Assembly (NCBI RefSeq): GCF_900143695.1
Contig: NZ_FRFE01000011.1
Location: 112,115 to 176,114 of the forward strand
Direction of reading: 5' to 3'
Source: Desulfopila aestuarii DSM 18488
GTDB taxonomy: Bacteria; Desulfobacterota; Desulfobulbia; Desulfobulbales; Desulfocapsaceae
DNA: 64,000 nt
Part shown: in pieces, positions 38,397-48,247 of the stretch
Position numbering within the stretch: position 1 is the stretch's first letter
Layout of the letters: each line of letters starts with the position of its first letter
Position numbers and translations under genes: made by a program
Notes under the pieces: model-generated
What the model saw: only the letters and a program-made list of their open reading frames with translations
Told to the model about the DNA's origin: nothing
The model's database searches: none

Positions 38397-40508
38397 TCAG
38401 CACGAACCATGCTGCTGGAGTATTTCTTCCAAGGCATGGATATCCACAGGTTTTGAGAGGTAATGATTCATGCCGGCTTGTAGACACTGTTCTTTGTCAC
38501 CGGTCATGGCGAAGGCCGTGAGGGCAATAATTGGAATTTGAGCAATTTTGCTATATTCCTGTTGAGAACGAATACGGCGTGTTGCCTCAAAACCGTCCAT
38601 TTCCGGCATCTGTATGTCCATCAGTACACAGTCATATTCTTTGGTGAGTAAGGTCTGTAAGGCCTGACGGCCATTATGGGCAATGGTGACGCTGTGGCCG
38701 AGTTTTTCCAACACTGATCGGAGAATCTGTTGGTTAATGAGATCATCTTCTACAAGCAGGATGTGTTGCTGTGTTACATTTTTTGCATGCTTGCAGGGGG
38801 GGATCGGTTTGCTGGCTGGTGGTGCCAGGGGCGGTGCAAAGCCTGCTTCTATTTCAAAAACAACCTGCGTGCCTCTCTGGCTCCTGTTGGAAATGGTGAT
38901 GGTGCCGCCCATGAGCTTGACGAGTTGTCTCACGATACTAAGACCAAGTCCCGTCCCTTTGTATTTTCTCCTGAAACTGCTTTCAAATTGAGAAAATGGT
39001 TCGAACAGTTCCTTGTCTGAATGTTGAGGCAAGCCGATGCCGGTATCGGTGACCGTGCACTGCAGAGTGGTTTTGTTCCCTTTAGGCTGATCCTTCATCT
39101 GGACATGAATGGCAATTTCGCCGTTATTGGTGAACTTGACAGCATTTCCGACGAGATTGGTAAGTATCTGGCGAAAACGGATTTGATCGGCGACAATGAG
39201 ATCGGGCACTTCATCATCGATCCGGCTGACAAGGGCGATTTCCGGCGTCTTGATCATGGTCTGAAACGAGGCGATGAGGGAGTTAATGACCTCCCGGGGG
39301 GCAAATATCTCGTTTCGTATTTCTATCTTCCCGGCTTCGATTTTCGAAAAATCGAGAATATCATTTATGATTGTAAGTAGGCTTCTGCCAGACTTAAGGG
39401 CCGTGTCAACATATTGGCGCTGTTCGTCGGACAAAGCTGTCATTCCCAAGAGCTGCATTGTGCCCAAAATGCCATTCATGGGGGTGCGGATTTCATGACT
39501 CATATTTGCAAGGAACTCGGATTTGGCGCGATTGGCACGGTTGGCCTGTTCCTGGGCAGCCTCAAGTTCCAGCATGATCATTTTCCGGCTGGTAATATCT
39601 CGGGTAACTCCAATGATACCTGTAAAAATGCCGAGAGTAGACCAGAGAGGAGAGGCGATACTCTCGATCCAGATGATAGTACCATCTTTCTTGGTAAACT
39701 CCATCTCCCAGTGGATGGGCTGGTTGCGGCCTTTTTCCTGTTTGGAGGGTGTGCGCTGGAAATTTTCAAAAAGCGGTGACTCAAGAATAATCGAGCGGTA
39801 GAGAACCGGCAGGGCCTCGCTGGTTGTGTGGCCGCTCAGATTGATCATCGAAGGGCTGATAAACATTGGTTTTAAAGCGGTGTCTGTAGTCCAGATAACA
39901 TCATGGACGTTATCGGCCAGCAAGCGATAAAGTCGTTCACTTTCGCGTAGATCCAATTCGGCTTTCTGGCGCTCGCTGATATCGCGGGCGACGGTAAGGA
40001 TCAGTTCTTCTCCGTCGACGTTGAGCATTAGGGCATTGATCTCTACCGGAATTTGCCTGCCGTCCTTGGTGATGTGGACACTTTCAACGGTATCAGAACC
40101 TTTCTCATAGAGACGTTTGGCCCGATCGTTCATAGCCGAAGCGTAGGCGGGATGATTGATATCCCTGGGCGTCATGGTGAAGAATTCCTCTCGGCTGTAG
40201 CCAAGTCGTCGAATTGCCTCTTTGTTGACATCGGCAAAGGCGCCAAAGGTCATGTTCTCCCGGTCGGGAAGAATGACAAACATGGCGTCGGTAGCGTAAT
40301 TGAAGTATTTTCGGTACCTGTTTTTGCTTTTACGCAGCAGTGTCGCGGATTGGTGCAGGGCTTCTGGGCTGTCCGATCGAATCTGGGGTGTGGCCGGTTG
40401 CGGGGATGTTGCCTGTTGCAATGCCTCTTCAAGTTCGGCGATACGTTGAAGGGCTCTCGAAAGTTGTTCTCGCAGAGGCGGCGTCTTGTGTTTGCGTATT
40501 GAAGGCAT
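38397..40508 (-). CDS. Hybrid sensor histidine kinase: PAS-PAS-HisKA-HATPase-REC
   Basis: A 703-residue soluble hybrid kinase without membrane segments, so it likely senses an internal signal. Two PAS modules (about 65-180 and 190-305), HisKA with phospho-acceptor H338 in SHEIRTPMNG, ATP-binding N box LVGNAVKF, G1 DTGIGLP and G2 GTGLGLS, then a REC domain (ILLVEDDLINQQILRS, DCVLMDIQMPEMDG) in the last 120 residues. The first ~60 residues are coiled coil. The phosphorelay partner is not encoded next to it. Confidence 0.92.
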   Translation of the reverse strand: MPSIRKHKTPPLREQLSRALQRIAELEEALQQATSPQPATPQIRSDSPEALHQSATLLRKSKNRYRKYFNYATDAMFVILPDRENMTFGAFADVNKEAIRRLGYSREEFFTMTPRDINHPAYASAMNDRAKRLYEKGSDTVESVHITKDGRQIPVEINALMLNVDGEELILTVARDISERQKAELDLRESERLYRLLADNVHDVIWTTDTALKPMFISPSMINLSGHTTSEALPVLYRSIILESPLFENFQRTPSKQEKGRNQPIHWEMEFTKKDGTIIWIESIASPLWSTLGIFTGIIGVTRDITSRKMIMLELEAAQEQANRANRAKSEFLANMSHEIRTPMNGILGTMQLLGMTALSDEQRQYVDTALKSGRSLLTIINDILDFSKIEAGKIEIRNEIFAPREVINSLIASFQTMIKTPEIALVSRIDDEVPDLIVADQIRFRQILTNLVGNAVKFTNNGEIAIHVQMKDQPKGNKTTLQCTVTDTGIGLPQHSDKELFEPFSQFESSFRRKYKGTGLGLSIVRQLVKLMGGTITISNRSQRGTQVVFEIEAGFAPPLAPPASKPIPPCKHAKNVTQQHILLVEDDLINQQILRSVLEKLGHSVTIAHNGRQALQTLLTKEYDCVLMDIQMPEMDGFEATRRIRSQQEYSKIAQIPIIALTAFAMTGDKEQCLQAGMNHYLSKPVDIHALEEILQQHGSC

Positions 40509-40674
40509 GGGTGGTTGTGACGGGCGCGAGATTGAACGTTAAGCACCTGGTCCCGAACGGTTTATGCCGGGACGAGTTCGTGTGGGCGTGCTGGCAATGG
40601 TACTGTATCGATTGAGGAGGGTCAAATGAAAAAGAAGGACTGATCGGCCCTGACAGGTTTGAAATGGCACTCTG

Positions 40675-41889
40675 TCATGTCTTCTTATATATGTCCTGCT
40701 GCGTTGCAAATATCTCCGGAGCCTGATATCTCAGGAAAATGGCAGCGATGATAGCCAATATAAGAAGAACGCTACCGGTGCAAATCAGGGAAAGTGAGAG
40801 GCTGGCATGGCGTGAACCGATGCCAATCATTGGTCCAAGGGCTGCGAAACCGAGACGGATCAGCAGGCTGCGAATTGAGAGGACTGTGGCCCGGATAGTC
40901 GAGTCGCAGTACATATTGGTGAGGTCTTTCAGAAGTGGGGTTGCATAGCCCCGGATAAAGTAAAAGGCTGAAAGGGTTATGAGACCCGGGATCAGTGATG
41001 TCGCGCCCAGCAGAATATATCCAGCGGGAATCAGCAGGATGATGAGAAGAATAGCCATGCTGTTGCCGATTGTGGAGATCAGTTTATGGGAATAGGCGGA
41101 GACAATGGCTACGATGAGATTCAAAATCACCCATATTGGAGTAATAGCCGTTTCATCAAGGCCCTTATGAACAAAATAGACCTGACAGGTCCAGGCCATG
41201 CAAAGGGTGGAGGTACCAATGACGGAGGAGAGCAGGATGGCTGCGCTCAGCTTGAGGTTGATGAAAAGCGATTGGTGGCAGATCCTGATGATCTGGCTGA
41301 AGGAGGGCTGTGTTGCCAGTTTTTCCCGCTGTGGTTCTACAAGCAGCAGAGATGCGGGGATGGCGATTGCGGCGATCAGGGCCTGGGCGCCATACACAGC
41401 CCGGTAGCTGATCATGGCAGCGATAAGGCCACCGCAGATGGCGGCGGTGGTTTCCGCAAGGTTGCCTAAGGCAGTGATCCTCCCTTCATACTGAAGATAC
41501 CGGTTCTGGTCTCCTGTTTCGGCGAGGCTGTCGTAAAGGAGTGCGGAGTCGGAGCCGGAGATAAAACTCCCGCCAAGGCCGAGAATGATTTCCGCTATAA
41601 GAAAATGGCCGAAACTGCTGGAAACCGAATAGAGGACAAAACCGAGCGTACCGAGGACAGAGCCGAGAATAAGTGAGGTTCTGCGACCGATCATGTCGGC
41701 CATATAGCCGGATGGTATCTCCATACAGGCAACACCAAGAGAATAGATGGCCTGCAGCAGGTAGATGTCAAATTCATCAAGGCCGTTCGCGTTGTAAAAA
41801 AGAGCGACCACCGGCATGATCAGCATGAACCACTTTGATAGCTTGATCAGATAGAGGTAATAGATATTGGTGTGAAGGGATAAACGCAT
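40675..41889 (-). CDS. MFS transporter
   Basis: A 404-residue major-facilitator permease of 11-12 hydrophobic helices with the loop motif GYMADMIGRRTSLILGSVLG between TM2 and TM3, a degenerate MFS signature. Start at ATG 41889 (MRLSLHTNIYYLY) is preferred over the extension to 41943. It is separated from glyA by a hairpin terminator and so probably has its own promoter. Substrate unknown; a similar MFS group includes drug and sugar exporters. Confidence 0.85.
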   Translation of the reverse strand: MRLSLHTNIYYLYLIKLSKWFMLIMPVVALFYNANGLDEFDIYLLQAIYSLGVACMEIPSGYMADMIGRRTSLILGSVLGTLGFVLYSVSSSFGHFLIAEIILGLGGSFISGSDSALLYDSLAETGDQNRYLQYEGRITALGNLAETTAAICGGLIAAMISYRAVYGAQALIAAIAIPASLLLVEPQREKLATQPSFSQIIRICHQSLFINLKLSAAILLSSVIGTSTLCMAWTCQVYFVHKGLDETAITPIWVILNLIVAIVSAYSHKLISTIGNSMAILLIILLIPAGYILLGATSLIPGLITLSAFYFIRGYATPLLKDLTNMYCDSTIRATVLSIRSLLIRLGFAALGPMIGIGSRHASLSLSLICTGSVLLILAIIAAIFLRYQAPEIFATQQDIYKKT

Positions 41890-41997
41890 GTCGTACCGAC
41901 AGAATGGCAAGTTGTTGGATGGTTTGGGTACGGTTCCCTGCAAGTACGCAAAACGGCTGTGGTTGTGTTCGGTAGATCAGGAAAGGATTGGAAGTAA

Positions 41998-42035
41998 ACG
42001 AGAGGTTGCTCTCCTGTCAGGAAGCAACCCCTCGT
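41998..42035 (-). terminator. Terminator after glyA
   Basis: On the minus strand the arms ACGAGGGGTTGCT and AGCAACCTCTCGT form a 13-bp stem with one G-U pair, 22 nt after the glyA stop, followed by TTTACTTCC. A likely intrinsic terminator. Confidence 0.6.
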
Positions 42036-42057
42036 GGTGTCGCCAGGCTGACCGCAA

Positions 42058-43308
42058 TTAGAAGAGGTGCTCAAGTCCTGGTGCGGGGAAGGCTGAGCAG
42101 AGTTTTTTGACTTCCTCTGCAATCTCTGCATGGAGCGCTACGTTTTCCGTATCGTTTATGACCGAATCGATTTTATCACCGATGAAGATCATCTCTTTTT
42201 CAGTGAAACCGCGGCTTGTGACGGCGCATACGCCGATACGGATTCCGCTGGGGTCAAATGGTTTGCGTATATCAAAAGGAACGGCATTGTAGTTCAGGAC
42301 AAGGCCCGCAGCATCAAGGGCCTTGGCGGCTTTTTTGCCAGGCACGCCCTTATTCGTCAGGTCAACCAGCATCAGATGGTTGTCTGTTCCGCCGGTGACC
42401 AATTGGAAACCTTTAGACATGAGAGTTTCAGCCAGCATTTTGGCATTTTTCAGTACCTGAGCCGTATAAGCTTTGAACTCGTCTGTTGCCGCTTCCTTCA
42501 TGGCAACGGCGATTGCTGCAGTGGTGCTGTCGTGGGGACCACCCTGAATGCCTGGAAAGACGGCCTTATCGATAGCGGCAGCATGCTTTTCCTTGCAAAG
42601 GATCATGGCTCCACGTGGCCCACGCAGTGACTTATGGGTGGTTGTGGTTACAACATCAGCGTAGGGCACAGGTGAAGGATGAGATCCGCCAGCGACGAGT
42701 CCTGCGAAATGAGCCATATCTACCAACAGGATTGCTCCAACCTCGTCGGCGATTTCCCGGAATATCTTGAAATCGGGAATGCGTGGATACGCAGAGTGAC
42801 CAGCGATGATCAGTTTAGGTGTACAGGCAAGGGCCGTCTCTCGGATAGTTGTGTAGTTCAGCAGCCCAGTTTCACGATCGAGGCTGTAGGATTGGGCATC
42901 GAAAAACTTGCCGGAAATGGAGACCGGTGATCCATGGGTCAAATGACCGCCATGGGGTAGGGCCATGCCGAGAATTGTGTCTCCAGGGTTAAGGAAGGCC
43001 AGGTAGACCGCGAGATTGGCGGGAGAACCCGAGTAAGGCTGGACATTGACATGCTCGGCGCCGAAAAGGTTCTTCGCACGCTCTATGGCGAGGTTTTCCA
43101 CCTGGTCGATGATTTGCTGACCCTCGTAGTAACGCTTTCCGGCATAGCCCTCGGAATATTTGTTGGTCAGAACGGAACCGCTGGCCTGCAAAACGGGGGT
43201 AGAGACGTAGTTCTCAGAGGCGATAAGACGGATTTTGTCAGCCTGACGCTGCTCTTCCTGGCGGATAAGTTCGTGGATAGCCAGGTCTGATTGTTGTAAT
43301 TCTTTCAT
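42058..43308 (-). CDS. glyA: Serine hydroxymethyltransferase
   Basis: A 416-residue PLP enzyme interconverting serine and glycine with folate one-carbon units. PLP lysine is K226 in TTTTHKSLRGPRG; SGSPANLAVYLAF, HLTHGSPVS and YSEGYAGKRYYEGQ are family marks. An 11-bp inverted repeat and an overlapping 7-bp repeat lie 176-211 bp upstream (43484-43519). Length and start are standard. Confidence 0.97.
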   Translation of the reverse strand: MKELQQSDLAIHELIRQEEQRQADKIRLIASENYVSTPVLQASGSVLTNKYSEGYAGKRYYEGQQIIDQVENLAIERAKNLFGAEHVNVQPYSGSPANLAVYLAFLNPGDTILGMALPHGGHLTHGSPVSISGKFFDAQSYSLDRETGLLNYTTIRETALACTPKLIIAGHSAYPRIPDFKIFREIADEVGAILLVDMAHFAGLVAGGSHPSPVPYADVVTTTTHKSLRGPRGAMILCKEKHAAAIDKAVFPGIQGGPHDSTTAAIAVAMKEAATDEFKAYTAQVLKNAKMLAETLMSKGFQLVTGGTDNHLMLVDLTNKGVPGKKAAKALDAAGLVLNYNAVPFDIRKPFDPSGIRIGVCAVTSRGFTEKEMIFIGDKIDSVINDTENVALHAEIAEEVKKLCSAFPAPGLEHLF

Positions 43309-43841
43309 TGTTGCTCCTGCTTGCTGCCGAGGAAAACTTGTGGTTCGGCTGGTAATTTCCGCATGACGTAATTGGTACGTAGCAAATATCCTGCTGTGTA
43401 TGGTGCGACGGTTCCTGGTGATGGTGTCTACCAGAGACTGTTCACTGGAGAAACCGCATACAGTGGAAGATTATTGACGATACTGACCAACAGGAAAAAG
43501 GGACCTGTTGGTCAACAGGGTGCCAAATATACCCAAATTGTCCGGAATTGAACAGGGAAATTTCAGCTATTGCGAAAAGCGTAGAAAGTTTAGGTGGATA
43601 GTTTTGGTTTGTTACGCATTTGTGTTTCCAAATATCTGAATAGATAGCTGAAATGCTATAATTGGCATGGGTGCTGAAATCGTAGTAAGTCCCTTTTGTC
43701 TTTGGCGGATCCGTAATCTCTCCCCTTGATTTTTGTCAAGATGGGCAGGACAGATTCGACATCTATGAAGATCCAGGAATGCTCTTTCCTCAAATTACCA
43801 TAGCGTTTTGTTTCTGCATCGTCCGATTCAGTTTTCTCCTC
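43309..43841. other. Gene-free region between glyA and the P-type ATPase
   Basis: About 530 bp without a coding region. It holds the three-arm inverted repeat at 43484-43519 ahead of glyA and otherwise A/T-leaning sequence with a weak CTTGA/TCAAG repeat near 43730. The right portion follows the ATPase stop and the left is the glyA leader. Nothing else is recognised. Confidence 0.5.
43484..43519. repeat. Three-arm inverted repeat upstream of glyA
   Basis: Arm A TGACCAACAGG (43484-43494), arm B CCTGTTGGTCA (43504-43514) and arm C CAACAGG (43513-43519). A pairs perfectly with B over 11 bp, and B pairs with C over 7 bp as a near-palindrome CCTGTTGGTCAACAGG. The two pairings exclude each other. 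An operator pair or an attenuator switch are possible. Confidence 0.45.
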
Positions 43842-46481
43842 TTACTGGCAGGCTGAGCTTGTGGAGGTCTTTGGTCCATCCGCTCTGTCGCGTCCGAAAA
43901 GATAGCAGATCAGGGAGAAAACACCGGTCGCCACCATTAATTCGAATATCTCAGAGGCAGTAAGCGGGGTAACATGAAAGATAAAATGGAGCGGAGTGTA
44001 CATGATGAGGACCTGCATCATGAGTGAAAAGATTACAGAGAACCAGAGCCAGCTGTTGGTGAGCATTCTGACCTGGTAGTTATTGCGGATTACAAAGACC
44101 AGCATCATTTCGTAGAGAACGATATAGTTGAAGACCATGGTCTGGGCTCGTTGAATTTCTATTGGGTCATTACTGTTTCCGCCGCTCAGCAGAAATAAGC
44201 CAAGACCGATGAGTGAGCCGGAGAATCCGAGGGCGATGAGGAGCCGCAGTCGTTTGGATGGCAGGATGCCTTCGCTGATTGGAATTGGGGGGCGTTGCAT
44301 GATGTTTTTGCCGTAGGGATCGACGGCGTAAGCCAGGGCCGGGGCACCATCGGTGATGAGATTGACCCACAGCAGCAGCAGTGCAGTGAGTGGCAGGTTG
44401 AAGCCCAGTAGTACCGCCAAAAGAATGATCAATACCTCCATGAGGTTGCCGGAAAGGAGCAGCATGATAGATTTCTGAATATTTTCGTAGATGCCCCGCC
44501 CCTCTTCGACTCCAGCAACTATCGAGGAGAACGAATCATCGAGGAGAACAAAATCAGAGGCTTCACGAGCCACATCCGTACCGCTGCCGACGGCAATCCC
44601 GATATCGGCACTTTTTAGAGCCGGGGCGTCATTTACGCCATCACCGGTCATGGCGACAATGTGGCCCTGCTCCTGCAATGCTTTTACGATTCGTTGTTTG
44701 TGTTCGGGTATGACCCGGGCAAAGATATTGGTGCGGGTAATTGTTTGCGAAAATTCTTCGTCGGTCATCAGGTTAATCTTTTCGCCGGTCAGCATCTCTC
44801 CATCGATGCCAATCTCTTTGGCAATAGCTTTTGCTGTTTCCCGGTGATCCCCAGTGATCATGATAACCCTGATATGGGCAGATCGTGCCTTTCTGATCGC
44901 ATCGATCACATCATCGCGAGGGGGATCGATCATGGCCTGGAGGCCGATGAAGGTAAGGCGTTCTTCCTGGGTATCATCTGGGGAGTCTGCTTCCCTATAG
45001 GCAAAAGCCATTACCCGCAAGGCCTGCGATCCGAGATGCTGATTAGCTTTGAGAATGATGCTGCGATATGTATCATCAAGAGGATGAATTTCGGAGCCGA
45101 TCTGGACATCGGTGCAGTGGTTGAGTAGTTGGTCAGGTGCGCCTTTCGTGCAGAGCAGGGTGTGATCATCTTCCTGCACAACCACGCTCATCAGTTTGCG
45201 GCTCGAATCAAAAGGGCGCTCATGGATTCGTTTGCCGTTATGGCTGACCCCGGCAATTTCTGCAGCCTGAAACAAAGCAATTTCTGTGGGGTTTCCACCT
45301 TTTCCAGCTGCAAAATCTGCCTTGCTGTTATTACAGGCGATGCCGATGGTGAAAAGCAGTCTCAGATCCTGATTGATTGACGTCCTATGTTTGATGTCGT
45401 CGTGGTTGAAATCGAATTCGCCTCCAAGCGTCCATGCCCGTTGAACGGTCATCTGGTTTTTAGTGAGGGTGCCGGTCTTGTCCGAACATATCACATCGCA
45501 GCAGCCCAAAGTCTCAACGGAGCTTAGGCGTCTGACCAGCATGTTTTTGACCAGCAGCCTTCTGGTACCAATAGAGAGAGCGATGGTAACAACCGCTGGC
45601 AGGGCAGTGGGTACGGCAGCGACCGCCAGGCTGATGGCGATAAAGGCAAATTCCAGAAAAGCCGAAACATGAATGGTGGTTTGCTGGAGGTAGTAGCGGC
45701 CAAGGCAGAGGCAGAACACGAGAATACAAATGGCGATGATAACCAGACCGAGATTTTTACCGAATCTGTCGAGGCGTTGTTGCAGTGGTGTTTTTTCTTC
45801 TTCCGCCGAGGCGACGAGCTGGGAGATTCGCCCGATTTCCGTTTCCATGCCGCAGGCGGTCACCACTGCTATGCCTCTGCCTCCGACCACAGAAGTTGCG
45901 GAAAAGACCATATTACTTTGATCTGCCGGGCCGGGTTCGCCCGCAATTTTCGTCAGCTGTTTGCGAACCGGCTCGCTTTCTCCTGTGAGAGCAGATTCTT
46001 CGATCTGTAACTCAATAACACTAATCAGACGTGCATCTGCCGGAATCTTATCTCCGTTTTCAAGATGGATAATATCGCCATAGACCAGTTCGGCTGCGTC
46101 AATAATGGCAGTGATACCATTGCGGGTGACTTTTGCTTCAATAGTTACCAGTTTTTTAAGGGCTTCCAGTGAGCGATTGGCTCTCAGTTCTTGGAAAAAA
46201 CCGATGAGTCCGTTCATGAGCAGAATTGCCAGGATGACAAGAGAGTCGGTATATTCACCTATGATAACTGAGAAGATTACAGCGATAAGTAACAGGTAGA
46301 TAATGAAATTGGTGAACTGCGCGAGCAGTATCTTCCAGGCAGGAACCGGTGGGCGAACCTTCAGTCGGTTGTATCCTTTTTCTTGCTGGCGGAGATTCAC
46401 CTCGTGATCGGTGAGGCCGCTCAGTCTGGTTTTCAGGTGGCAGAGAGTTTCCTCAACTGAGAGCTGAAAATAGACGGGCAT
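43842..46481 (-). CDS. P-type cation-transporting ATPase (P2-like)
   Basis: An 879-residue P-type ATPase with ten membrane helices. Catalytic Asp is D334 in CSDKTGTLT; the A-domain TGES is in EESALTGESEPV, and GDGVNDAPALK and TGD motifs mark the P and N domains. The M4 helix reads VAAVPTALPAVVTIALS (about 287-302) where Ca2+ pumps have VPEGLPA, so the site equivalent to the SERCA glutamate is Thr292. M5 (NLMEVL) and M6 (WVNLITDG) keep the Asn/Glu and Asn/Thr/Asp ligands. It may move another ion, or bind Ca2+ by one site. Confidence 0.9.
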   Translation of the reverse strand: MPVYFQLSVEETLCHLKTRLSGLTDHEVNLRQQEKGYNRLKVRPPVPAWKILLAQFTNFIIYLLLIAVIFSVIIGEYTDSLVILAILLMNGLIGFFQELRANRSLEALKKLVTIEAKVTRNGITAIIDAAELVYGDIIHLENGDKIPADARLISVIELQIEESALTGESEPVRKQLTKIAGEPGPADQSNMVFSATSVVGGRGIAVVTACGMETEIGRISQLVASAEEEKTPLQQRLDRFGKNLGLVIIAICILVFCLCLGRYYLQQTTIHVSAFLEFAFIAISLAVAAVPTALPAVVTIALSIGTRRLLVKNMLVRRLSSVETLGCCDVICSDKTGTLTKNQMTVQRAWTLGGEFDFNHDDIKHRTSINQDLRLLFTIGIACNNSKADFAAGKGGNPTEIALFQAAEIAGVSHNGKRIHERPFDSSRKLMSVVVQEDDHTLLCTKGAPDQLLNHCTDVQIGSEIHPLDDTYRSIILKANQHLGSQALRVMAFAYREADSPDDTQEERLTFIGLQAMIDPPRDDVIDAIRKARSAHIRVIMITGDHRETAKAIAKEIGIDGEMLTGEKINLMTDEEFSQTITRTNIFARVIPEHKQRIVKALQEQGHIVAMTGDGVNDAPALKSADIGIAVGSGTDVAREASDFVLLDDSFSSIVAGVEEGRGIYENIQKSIMLLLSGNLMEVLIILLAVLLGFNLPLTALLLLWVNLITDGAPALAYAVDPYGKNIMQRPPIPISEGILPSKRLRLLIALGFSGSLIGLGLFLLSGGNSNDPIEIQRAQTMVFNYIVLYEMMLVFVIRNNYQVRMLTNSWLWFSVIFSLMMQVLIMYTPLHFIFHVTPLTASEIFELMVATGVFSLICYLFGRDRADGPKTSTSSACQ

Positions 46482-46706
46482 GTTTTTTTCCTCTTGATAT
46501 GGCCGGCAAGACCATTTTTTTGTGTTGTTACAAAGACCGGCAGCTTCGCTACATAATCACGATGCAACTGATAGAATAAAAAAAATCAGGTTTCTTCCTA
46601 TTAAAAGTATTACCTTGAAATCCTCGGAATGCAAAGTTGTTCCGGTGTTAATGTGTCAGGCCTGGCGGTCTGTTTGAAAATGAAGACAAATACGAGGATA
46701 CAAACG

Positions 46707-47006
46707 ATGCACGTAATTATAGATCTCTGTGTGGTGCCACTTGGTGTTGGAGTCTCTGTTTCCCAGTATGTGGTGGCTTGTGAGCAGATCATAAGAGAGG
46801 CGGGTCTGAAGAGCGCTCTCCACGCTTACGGAACCAATATCGAGGGGGAGTGGGATGTGGTTATGGCGGCTGTAAAAAAATGCCACGAAACCATTCACGC
46901 GATGGGGGCACCCCGTATCACTACTACCATCAAGCTGGGAACCCGGATCGACAGACATCAGACCATGGCAGATAAGGTGAAGAGTGTTGAAGATAAAATG
47001 TCCTAA
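46707..47006 (+). CDS. MTH1187-family thiamine-binding protein
   Basis: A 99-residue protein of the MTH1187/YkoF-like family. VPLGVGVSVSQYVVACEQIIREAGLKSALHAYGTNIEGEWDVVMAAVKKCHETIHAMGAPRITTTIKLGTRID is the family core. Members bind thiamine or its fragments. ATG 46707 with GAGGA (46694-46698) eight bases upstream is preferred over upstream methionines. It converges with the SET-domain gene. Confidence 0.88.
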   Translation: MHVIIDLCVVPLGVGVSVSQYVVACEQIIREAGLKSALHAYGTNIEGEWDVVMAAVKKCHETIHAMGAPRITTTIKLGTRIDRHQTMADKVKSVEDKMS

Positions 47007-47138
47007 CGAAGGTTCATCCAGGAATGAGCATTCATTCACAGAGCGGGCTGAGGATACGAAGTCTTCAAGAAGAACCCGTTGAGTGAAATTGTCTTTACAC
47101 TGGCTGTTGATATAACCCATTCATTACATGTTATGAAT

Positions 47139-47174
47139 GATGTTGCAGAAAATGTGAATATTTTCTGCAACATC
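47139..47174. terminator. Perfect 14-bp bidirectional hairpin between MTH1187 and SET genes
   Basis: GATGTTGCAGAAAA (47139-47152) pairs fully with TTTTCTGCAACATC (47161-47174) around TGTGAATA. It lies 132 bp after the plus-strand stop and 8 bp after the minus-strand SET stop, so it can close either transcript; T tracts are short on both sides. Confidence 0.6.
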
Positions 47175-47182
47175 TGTTGTCG

Positions 47183-47776
47183 TCAAGATCTAGCTCCATC
47201 ATAATAGCAGGTGCGAATGGACAGCAGCTCGCTATGTCCTTCGGCGATGTCATGAAGGATGCGCAATATCTCCGGTTCGAGAAACACCTGAAGTGGTTGC
47301 TCTACCAAGGCCATGTCGGGGAAGGCCGCTGCAAGTTTTTGGTCCCAGATTCCGGCGTAACGGAGCAGGTCGTCCGGGTATACTACCGATCGTTCACTAC
47401 CTTCGGCTGAGGCCGTAAACGGTTCGATAATGTTGAGATAGCCGTAATCGTCAGTAATCTCCTCACCTTCATCGATATCGCGGATGGCAACTTCGAAGTT
47501 GTAAGGGGTGAGGCAGCAGTTGGCGTTGAAGCTGTGGTTGATGTAGCGGCCGTTATCCCAACAGAAAACATACTCGCCGCGGTTATTGCGAAAGGAGTAT
47601 TTCATTAAAATGTCGTGATAACGGGAATCCTGGCGGGCCATTTCATCCTGGGGGATCACGCGGTCGAGGTGGTCGAGAGTCCAGGTTATAGTACCTCGCG
47701 GGATCGGTCGGGTGGCCACGAGCCCGTAGCCTTTTTCAGCATCAATATATTTGACGGCGGTATGTGGGTGAATCAT
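47183..47776 (-). CDS. SET-domain protein
   Basis: A 197-residue SET-domain protein, presumably a lysine methyltransferase. RYINHSFNANCCLTPYN carries the NHS-type motif (Phe in place of the usual Cys) and GEEITDDYGYLN the catalytic-Tyr motif. The start at 47776 forms an ATGA overlap (47773-47776) with the stop of the GNAT gene, which decides it over the longer in-frame start at 47815. Last gene of the RimK-GNAT-SET set. The substrate is not known. Bacterial SET proteins with this short form usually modify a partner protein. Confidence 0.88.
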   Translation of the reverse strand: MIHPHTAVKYIDAEKGYGLVATRPIPRGTITWTLDHLDRVIPQDEMARQDSRYHDILMKYSFRNNRGEYVFCWDNGRYINHSFNANCCLTPYNFEVAIRDIDEGEEITDDYGYLNIIEPFTASAEGSERSVVYPDDLLRYAGIWDQKLAAAFPDMALVEQPLQVFLEPEILRILHDIAEGHSELLSIRTCYYDGARS

Positions 47777-48237
47777 TGGGCTGTATCCTTTGGGAATATT
47801 TCTTTTCTCATGCACAGGGCGTTGCAGCCGTCTTCGTAATAGCCTGGTTTCTCTCCGTGCCGTTGGAAACCGGTTCTCTCATACAGCTTGATGGCGCCAA
47901 TGTTCTGTTCGCAAACTTCAAGTGTTACATAGCGAAGGGTGTTTTCCCTCGCGAATTGTTCAGCAAAAGAGACAAGCTCTCTGCCATAACCGAGATGCCG
48001 GGCCCAGGTGCTGATGCCGATCGAATAAATCCTGAGGTTCTGGCTGCGGCGCCGTCGGAGCAGAATAAGATAGCCGGCCAGTTTGCCCTCCTGTTCAATC
48101 TTGACCGCAACACTGTTGGCCCGGGTCAGGAGGTAGCGGAACTGGCGACGGGGGATCCGGTCTGAAGTGAACAGCTCATGCTCAAGAGCGACGAGCGCAT
48201 CAAGATCGGAGAGGGTAGCCGGGAGGATCAGGGCCAT
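47773..48237 (-). CDS. GNAT N-acetyltransferase (RimI-like)
   Basis: A 154-residue GNAT protein. ARHLGYGRELVSFAEQFAREN fits the acetyl-CoA-binding R/Q-x-x-G-x-G/A loop and LYERTGFQRHGEKPGYYEDG the RimI-like C-terminal part; RYVTLEVCEQNIGAIKLYERTGF is typical. It begins 10 bp after the ATP-grasp stop and ends in a 4-bp overlap with the SET gene, so all three are translated together. Confidence 0.9.
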   Translation of the reverse strand: MALILPATLSDLDALVALEHELFTSDRIPRRQFRYLLTRANSVAVKIEQEGKLAGYLILLRRRRSQNLRIYSIGISTWARHLGYGRELVSFAEQFARENTLRYVTLEVCEQNIGAIKLYERTGFQRHGEKPGYYEDGCNALCMRKEIFPKDTAQ

Positions 48238-48247
48238 ATGCTTTTCG

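Noticed and set aside
40610..40641. Ribosome-binding site followed by ATG and five codons
   Set aside because: Only MKKKD before a stop; too short and no context.
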